Under the pieces are notes generated by a model, which had not been told where the DNA came from, did not search any database, and saw only the letters and a list, made by a program, of their open reading frames with translations. A stretch of DNA of 10,283 bases, taken from the NCBI GenBank assembly GCA_003228415.1, contig QIDL01000349.1:1-10283 (forward strand), given 5' to 3'. Each line of letters starts with the position of its first letter. Position 1 is the stretch's first letter. A program made the position numbers and the translations under genes. Below are positions 6,678 through 10,283 of this stretch, in pieces. This stretch comes from Gammaproteobacteria bacterium. Lineage in GTDB: Bacteria > Pseudomonadota > Gammaproteobacteria > Pseudomonadales > Azotimanducaceae.

Positions 6678-8390
6678 ATGAAACTACTGCTGGGTGTTCC
6701 GGGATTATTGGCAGTATTCGCGTACACATTCGCCCTGCCGACATTTGCCGCAGAGTATCTGCCGGTCACCGATGCCAGGCTCACAAGCCCCGAGCCGGAG
6801 AACTGGCTCATGTATCGAGGTACCTACGACTCACACGGATATAGCCCGCTGAAGCAGATCAACAGCCGCAACGTCAAACGTTTGAAGGCGCTCTGGACCT
6901 TCTCCACCGGCCTGCGTGAAGGCCACCAGGCACCACCCATCGTCAATGGTGGCTTCATGTTCATCACCACACCGCACAATCATGTGCTGGCACTGGATGC
7001 AGCCAGCGGCGATCTCCTCTGGCGCTATGTTCGTGAGCTGCCGGAAGATCAGGTACAGATGCACCCGACCAATCGCGGTGTTGGTCTTTACGGCAATCTG
7101 GTTTTCATGGCCACCGCCGACTGCTATGTCGTGGCGCTGGACGCCACCACGGGCGAAGTCGTGTGGGAGACACAGATCGAAGACTATGCTGCCGGGTACT
7201 ACATGACCCTGGCGCCCCTCGTTGCCGAGGGTAAGGTCATGGTCGGCGTTTCCGGTGGCGAGTTCGGAATTCGCGGCTTTGTCGCCGCCCTGGATGCAAC
7301 CACCGGCGAGCCGGCCTGGAAAACCTACACCATTCCGGCACCTGGTGAGCCGGGTAGCGAATCCTGGTCCGGTGACTCGTGGAAGACCGGCGGTGTGCCG
7401 GTGTGGATCACCGGTTCCTTTGATGCCGACAGCGGTTTGAGTTACTGGGGTACCGGCAACGGCGGGCCGTGGATGGGGGATACCCGCCAGGGCGACAATC
7501 TCTATGCGACGTCGGTGATTGCCCTTGACGTTGCCACGGGGGCTATCAAGGGCCATCACCAGTACCACTGGAATGACTCGTGGGACTGGGATGAGGTCTC
7601 GGCACCGCTGCTGATCGACTTCAAGCGTGATGGGCGGGCGGTGTCCGGTCTCGTCCACCCGGCGCGCAACGGTTATCTTTGGTTTCTCGAGCGTACGCCC
7701 AGCGGGATCGGTTTCGTCGATGCCCGCCCCTTTGTCAAACAGGATGTTTTCACCGCGCTCGACCCGATCAGCGGACGACCGACCTATGATGAGTCAAAAA
7801 AGCCGGGCACCGGCAAAGGCGCCACATTCTGCCCGTCCCACTGGGGTGGCAAGGACTGGCCACCGGCCGCGTTCAGCTCGCGTACCCGAATGCTCTACAT
7901 ACCCGCCAACGACAATGTCTGCGCCTACATGATCGGGGAAGAGATCGACTACCGTGCAGGTCGCGAGTTCATGGGCACCGACTGGCAGCAGTCGAAACTC
8001 GTCCTCGGCGCCGATGCCGGCGACTACATTGGTGAGCTCCAGGCCTGGAACGTCGACACCGGTGTGAAGGTGTGGAGCCAGACATTCGACAGTCAGAACT
8101 GGGGGCCGGTGCTGGTCACCGCCGGTGACGTGGTCTTTATGGGTGGCACCAATGACCGCTACTTTCGGGCCTTCCACGCCAGAACCGGCCGGCTTCTGTG
8201 GCAACAACGCACCAACTCCGGCGTAACCGGCGTGCCTACCTCCTTTGAGGTGAACGGCAAGCAGTACGTCGCGGTACTATCCGGTTGGGGGGTGGACGCA
8301 GAGCGGGAACAGGTCTCCCTTGCCGAGATCGGACGCAGCGGTCCGGCAGTGCCTCAGGGTGGCGTGTTATGGGTGTTCGGGCTGGACTAG
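6678..8390 (+). CDS. PQQ-dependent alcohol dehydrogenase (methanol/ethanol type)
   Basis: A 570-residue periplasmic eight-bladed propeller quinoprotein with a cleavable signal peptide (residues 1-24, cleavage near TFAA/EYL). Blade repeats of the A-x-D-x-x-TG-x-x-x-W type recur along the chain (for example 105-115, 153-163, 204-214, 497-508). By comparison with methanol dehydrogenase, I place the metal/PQQ residues as E195 (SGGEFGIRG), W243 under the PQQ ring, N261 (YWGTGN) and catalytic D303 in S-W-D303-W-D305. The second aspartate, D305, is the position associated with lanthanide coordination in XoxF/ExaF/PedH-type enzymes; calcium enzymes such as MxaF have alanine. The adjacent Cys-Cys pair before NRG in most members is absent: Q127-M128 occupies that place. 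There is no C-terminal heme domain. It follows a Rieske gene in an apparent operon. The specific alcohol cannot be predicted. Confidence 0.93.
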   Translation: MKLLLGVPGLLAVFAYTFALPTFAAEYLPVTDARLTSPEPENWLMYRGTYDSHGYSPLKQINSRNVKRLKALWTFSTGLREGHQAPPIVNGGFMFITTPHNHVLALDAASGDLLWRYVRELPEDQVQMHPTNRGVGLYGNLVFMATADCYVVALDATTGEVVWETQIEDYAAGYYMTLAPLVAEGKVMVGVSGGEFGIRGFVAALDATTGEPAWKTYTIPAPGEPGSESWSGDSWKTGGVPVWITGSFDADSGLSYWGTGNGGPWMGDTRQGDNLYATSVIALDVATGAIKGHHQYHWNDSWDWDEVSAPLLIDFKRDGRAVSGLVHPARNGYLWFLERTPSGIGFVDARPFVKQDVFTALDPISGRPTYDESKKPGTGKGATFCPSHWGGKDWPPAAFSSRTRMLYIPANDNVCAYMIGEEIDYRAGREFMGTDWQQSKLVLGADAGDYIGELQAWNVDTGVKVWSQTFDSQNWGPVLVTAGDVVFMGGTNDRYFRAFHARTGRLLWQQRTNSGVTGVPTSFEVNGKQYVAVLSGWGVDAEREQVSLAEIGRSGPAVPQGGVLWVFGLD

Positions 8391-8402
8391 CGAAAATCTT
8401 CG

Positions 8403-10283
8403 TCAAGGCAGGGCCAGCGCAACCAGTTCCATCGGTTCATCCTGTCGTCCGAGCGCCACTACCACGAATTGCCTGCCATTGAGCGCATAGGTCATGGGCG
8501 ATCCGGTGGGTCGGCCGCCCAGTGGCACGGAGCGCAACAGTACGCCGGTCGTTTTGTCAAAGACGTTGAGCGTTGACAGTGATGAGTTCTTGTAGAACAG
8601 CAGTTCGCCGGAAATGATCGACGCCGAGTTACCCATGTTGCTCGAGTTCGAATCCCCGGCCACCTGCCAGAGGATCTCGCCCCGGTTCATATCGTAGGCA
8701 GTGATGGCAGAGCCCGGACCCGGATAAGGTGAACCGGTGCTGGGTCCAAAGAAAAGTTCCGGGAAGACGAAATAGAAGTTCGGTTCTCCGCCATATTCAA
8801 GTGCCACCAGGTGGGTCAACGGGCCGAATCCGTTCACGTACAGCACCTGTGTTGACGGGTCGTATGACGCTCCACCCCAGTTGGCGCCGCCTCCTTCCCC
8901 GGGGGTTACGATCAGTCCGTTGGTGGAGGGCGGCGTGTAGAGTGGCCCGACGTCGTAGCCCGCCGCAGAGAGGGGATCGATCAGGTCGCCGCGGACGCTG
9001 CCCTGGCGAACAAAGGCTGGTGGTCTGGTGGGGATGGGCTGGGTCGTTGCAGCAAGCTCACCCGGAACGGTGGAAGCCGGCATCGGCGTTTCGACGATAG
9101 GCCAGACAGGCAGGCCGGTTTCCCGATCAAGCACATAGACGAATCCCTGTTTGCTGACCTGAGCGAGTGCTTTGATGTTCTGGCCGTTGACCGTGATGTC
9201 CATCAGGTTGGGTGCGGCAGGCAGGTCGTAATCCCAGATGTCATGATGCACTGTCTGGTAGTGCCAGGTGCGTTCACCGCTCTCACAATTCAACGCAACG
9301 ATGCTGTTGGCAAACAGATTGTCCCCGTGCCGTCGTCCACCGTAGTAGTTGTTGGTGGGACAGCTTACCGGCAGAAAGACCTGACCCAGTTCCTCGTCAA
9401 CGCTCATCGGAGCCCAGACATTGGTGTTGCCGTTGTCGCGCCAGGTCTCGTTGGCCCAGGTGTCAGCACCGAATTCTCCTTCACGCGGCACCGTATGGAA
9501 ACTCCAGAGCAGCGCGCCGGTGGTGAGATCGAAGCCCCTCACATCACCGGGGGGTGAAGGGGGTAGCACCTCGCCATCGTGAACGCTGGAGCCGAGGATG
9601 AAGACGTTCCTGCAGACCACGCCCGGGGAAGTGTTACCCACCTGAGTGACCACGCCGGCCAGATCCGGCACGTCCGGTTGATCGTGTGCATTGTTCAGAG
9701 TCCGGGTGCTGGCATTGAGGCGCGGAATGTCTTGCAACAGGTTTACGGTTCCATTTCCGAGCGATCCGAAATTTTCAATCGCTTCCCCGCTGACCGCATT
9801 CAATGCGATGAGGCGAGCGTCTCCGGTGGCCATGTAGATGATTTTCGTACCGTTGCGCTCCGAGTAGGACACGCCGCGATGCAGAAAACCGTTGTTGGGT
9901 GGCCGGCCGTAGTTATACGACTGAGGATCGAACACCCAGAGCGTTTCGCCGGTGGCGGCATCGATGGCCGCTACCTGGCTGAAAGATGTGCTGGTATACA
10001 GCACGCCGTCGACCATGAGTGGCGTTGCTTCGAAAACGGAGTTCTGAAAAGTGGCCAGATCGTTGTCCGGTGAACGCCAGCGCCAGATGACGTCCAGGTC
10101 GGACAGGTTGCTCTGGTTGATCTGATTCAGCGGCGAATACTTGCTGCTTGCGAGACTACCGGCGTAACTTGGCCACATGCCGGTCGCGGTGCCGTCTCTC
10201 AGAAGCGATCGTGTGGCGATCACGGTTACCGTGACCGCGTCTACCGGGCTGACGTCGATGCCGTCGCTGACCGTGAGATCGAT
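8403..10283 (-). CDS. Glucose-dehydrogenase-type PQQ quinoprotein with upstream Ig-like domain, 5' partial
   Basis: The visible 626 residues end at 8403 and the frame stays open to the window edge. A GTG at 10223 could be read as a start, but the 20 codons before it continue in frame as DLTVSDGIDVSPVDAVTVTV, which looks like the closing strands of an Ig-like (PKD/REJ/cadherin-like) domain. The true N-terminus is therefore probably outside the window. Counting from that GTG, the propeller begins at about M16-W-P-S-Y. The motif VHHDIWDYD carries the catalytic aspartate (D331), and K358-Q-G-FVYVLDR the PQQ-contacting lysine, 27 residues later as in membrane glucose dehydrogenase. TPPSTNGL and GGANWGGASYD (444-454) also match that family. 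It lacks the five membrane helices expected immediately before the propeller in E. coli Gcd, and any C-terminal heme domain. Sugar or polyol substrate is inferred from family. It converges on the alcohol dehydrogenase, 12 bases apart. Confidence 0.9.
   Translation of the reverse strand: MDLTVSDGIDVSPVDAVTVTVIATRSLLRDGTATGMWPSYAGSLASSKYSPLNQINQSNLSDLDVIWRWRSPDNDLATFQNSVFEATPLMVDGVLYTSTSFSQVAAIDAATGETLWVFDPQSYNYGRPPNNGFLHRGVSYSERNGTKIIYMATGDARLIALNAVSGEAIENFGSLGNGTVNLLQDIPRLNASTRTLNNAHDQPDVPDLAGVVTQVGNTSPGVVCRNVFILGSSVHDGEVLPPSPPGDVRGFDLTTGALLWSFHTVPREGEFGADTWANETWRDNGNTNVWAPMSVDEELGQVFLPVSCPTNNYYGGRRHGDNLFANSIVALNCESGERTWHYQTVHHDIWDYDLPAAPNLMDITVNGQNIKALAQVSKQGFVYVLDRETGLPVWPIVETPMPASTVPGELAATTQPIPTRPPAFVRQGSVRGDLIDPLSAAGYDVGPLYTPPSTNGLIVTPGEGGGANWGGASYDPSTQVLYVNGFGPLTHLVALEYGGEPNFYFVFPELFFGPSTGSPYPGPGSAITAYDMNRGEILWQVAGDSNSSNMGNSASIISGELLFYKNSSLSTLNVFDKTTGVLLRSVPLGGRPTGSPMTYALNGRQFVVVALGRQDEPMELVALALP

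Noticed and set aside
6831..7658. A 275-codon open frame on the minus strand
   Set aside because: It is a shadow of the PQQ alcohol dehydrogenase in GC-rich sequence; its translation shows no recognisable domain.
8391..8402. Small hairpin CGAA-AATC-TTCG as a bidirectional terminator between the two quinoprotein genes
   Set aside because: A four-base stem with no T-run on either side is too weak to support a terminator.

Overview
The window looks like chromosomal DNA of a GC-rich, aerobic, Gram-negative proteobacterium. I think a gammaproteobacterium is likeliest, judged from the general style of RecQ, the oxidase fragment and the quinoproteins; no taxonomic marker is present. Coding density is high, genes are tightly packed, and starts include both ATG and GTG. 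I saw no tRNA, rRNA, CRISPR array, transposase or phage gene.

Left block (1-3252), a respiratory/copper neighbourhood read from a divergent control region (638-873). Leftward run two overlapping genes: a secreted TlpA-like thioredoxin (113-637) and the start of a membrane protein that reads as cytochrome c oxidase subunit II (1-116, cut by the window edge). Rightward runs a tightly coupled three-gene operon: an unrecognised exported protein with a C-terminal membrane anchor (874-1518), a small FixH/YtkA-like periplasmic protein (1515-1928) and a membrane-anchored di-heme cytochrome c peroxidase of the MauG superfamily (1930-3252). The set suggests assembly or copper/redox support of a terminal oxidase, but the operon's function is inferred.

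Middle block (3296-5905), on the minus strand: an FMN nitroreductase-family protein and a full-length RecQ helicase, both apparently unrelated to the respiratory genes.

Right block (6122-10283), quinoprotein oxidation of alcohols or sugars in the periplasm. A Tat-type exported Rieske [2Fe-2S] protein is followed after 19 bases by a PQQ-dependent alcohol dehydrogenase carrying an Asp-x-Asp active-site signature associated with lanthanide use. Facing it, only 12 bases away, is a second quinoprotein of the glucose-dehydrogenase type. Its reading frame runs off the right edge through what looks like the last strand of an Ig-like (PKD/REJ/cadherin-like) domain, so it is probably a larger multidomain protein. 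The Rieske/quinoprotein pair suggests electrons may pass from PQQ to a small iron-sulfur protein rather than to a dedicated cytochrome c. That pairing and the left-hand copper/heme operon are the most interesting parts of the window.
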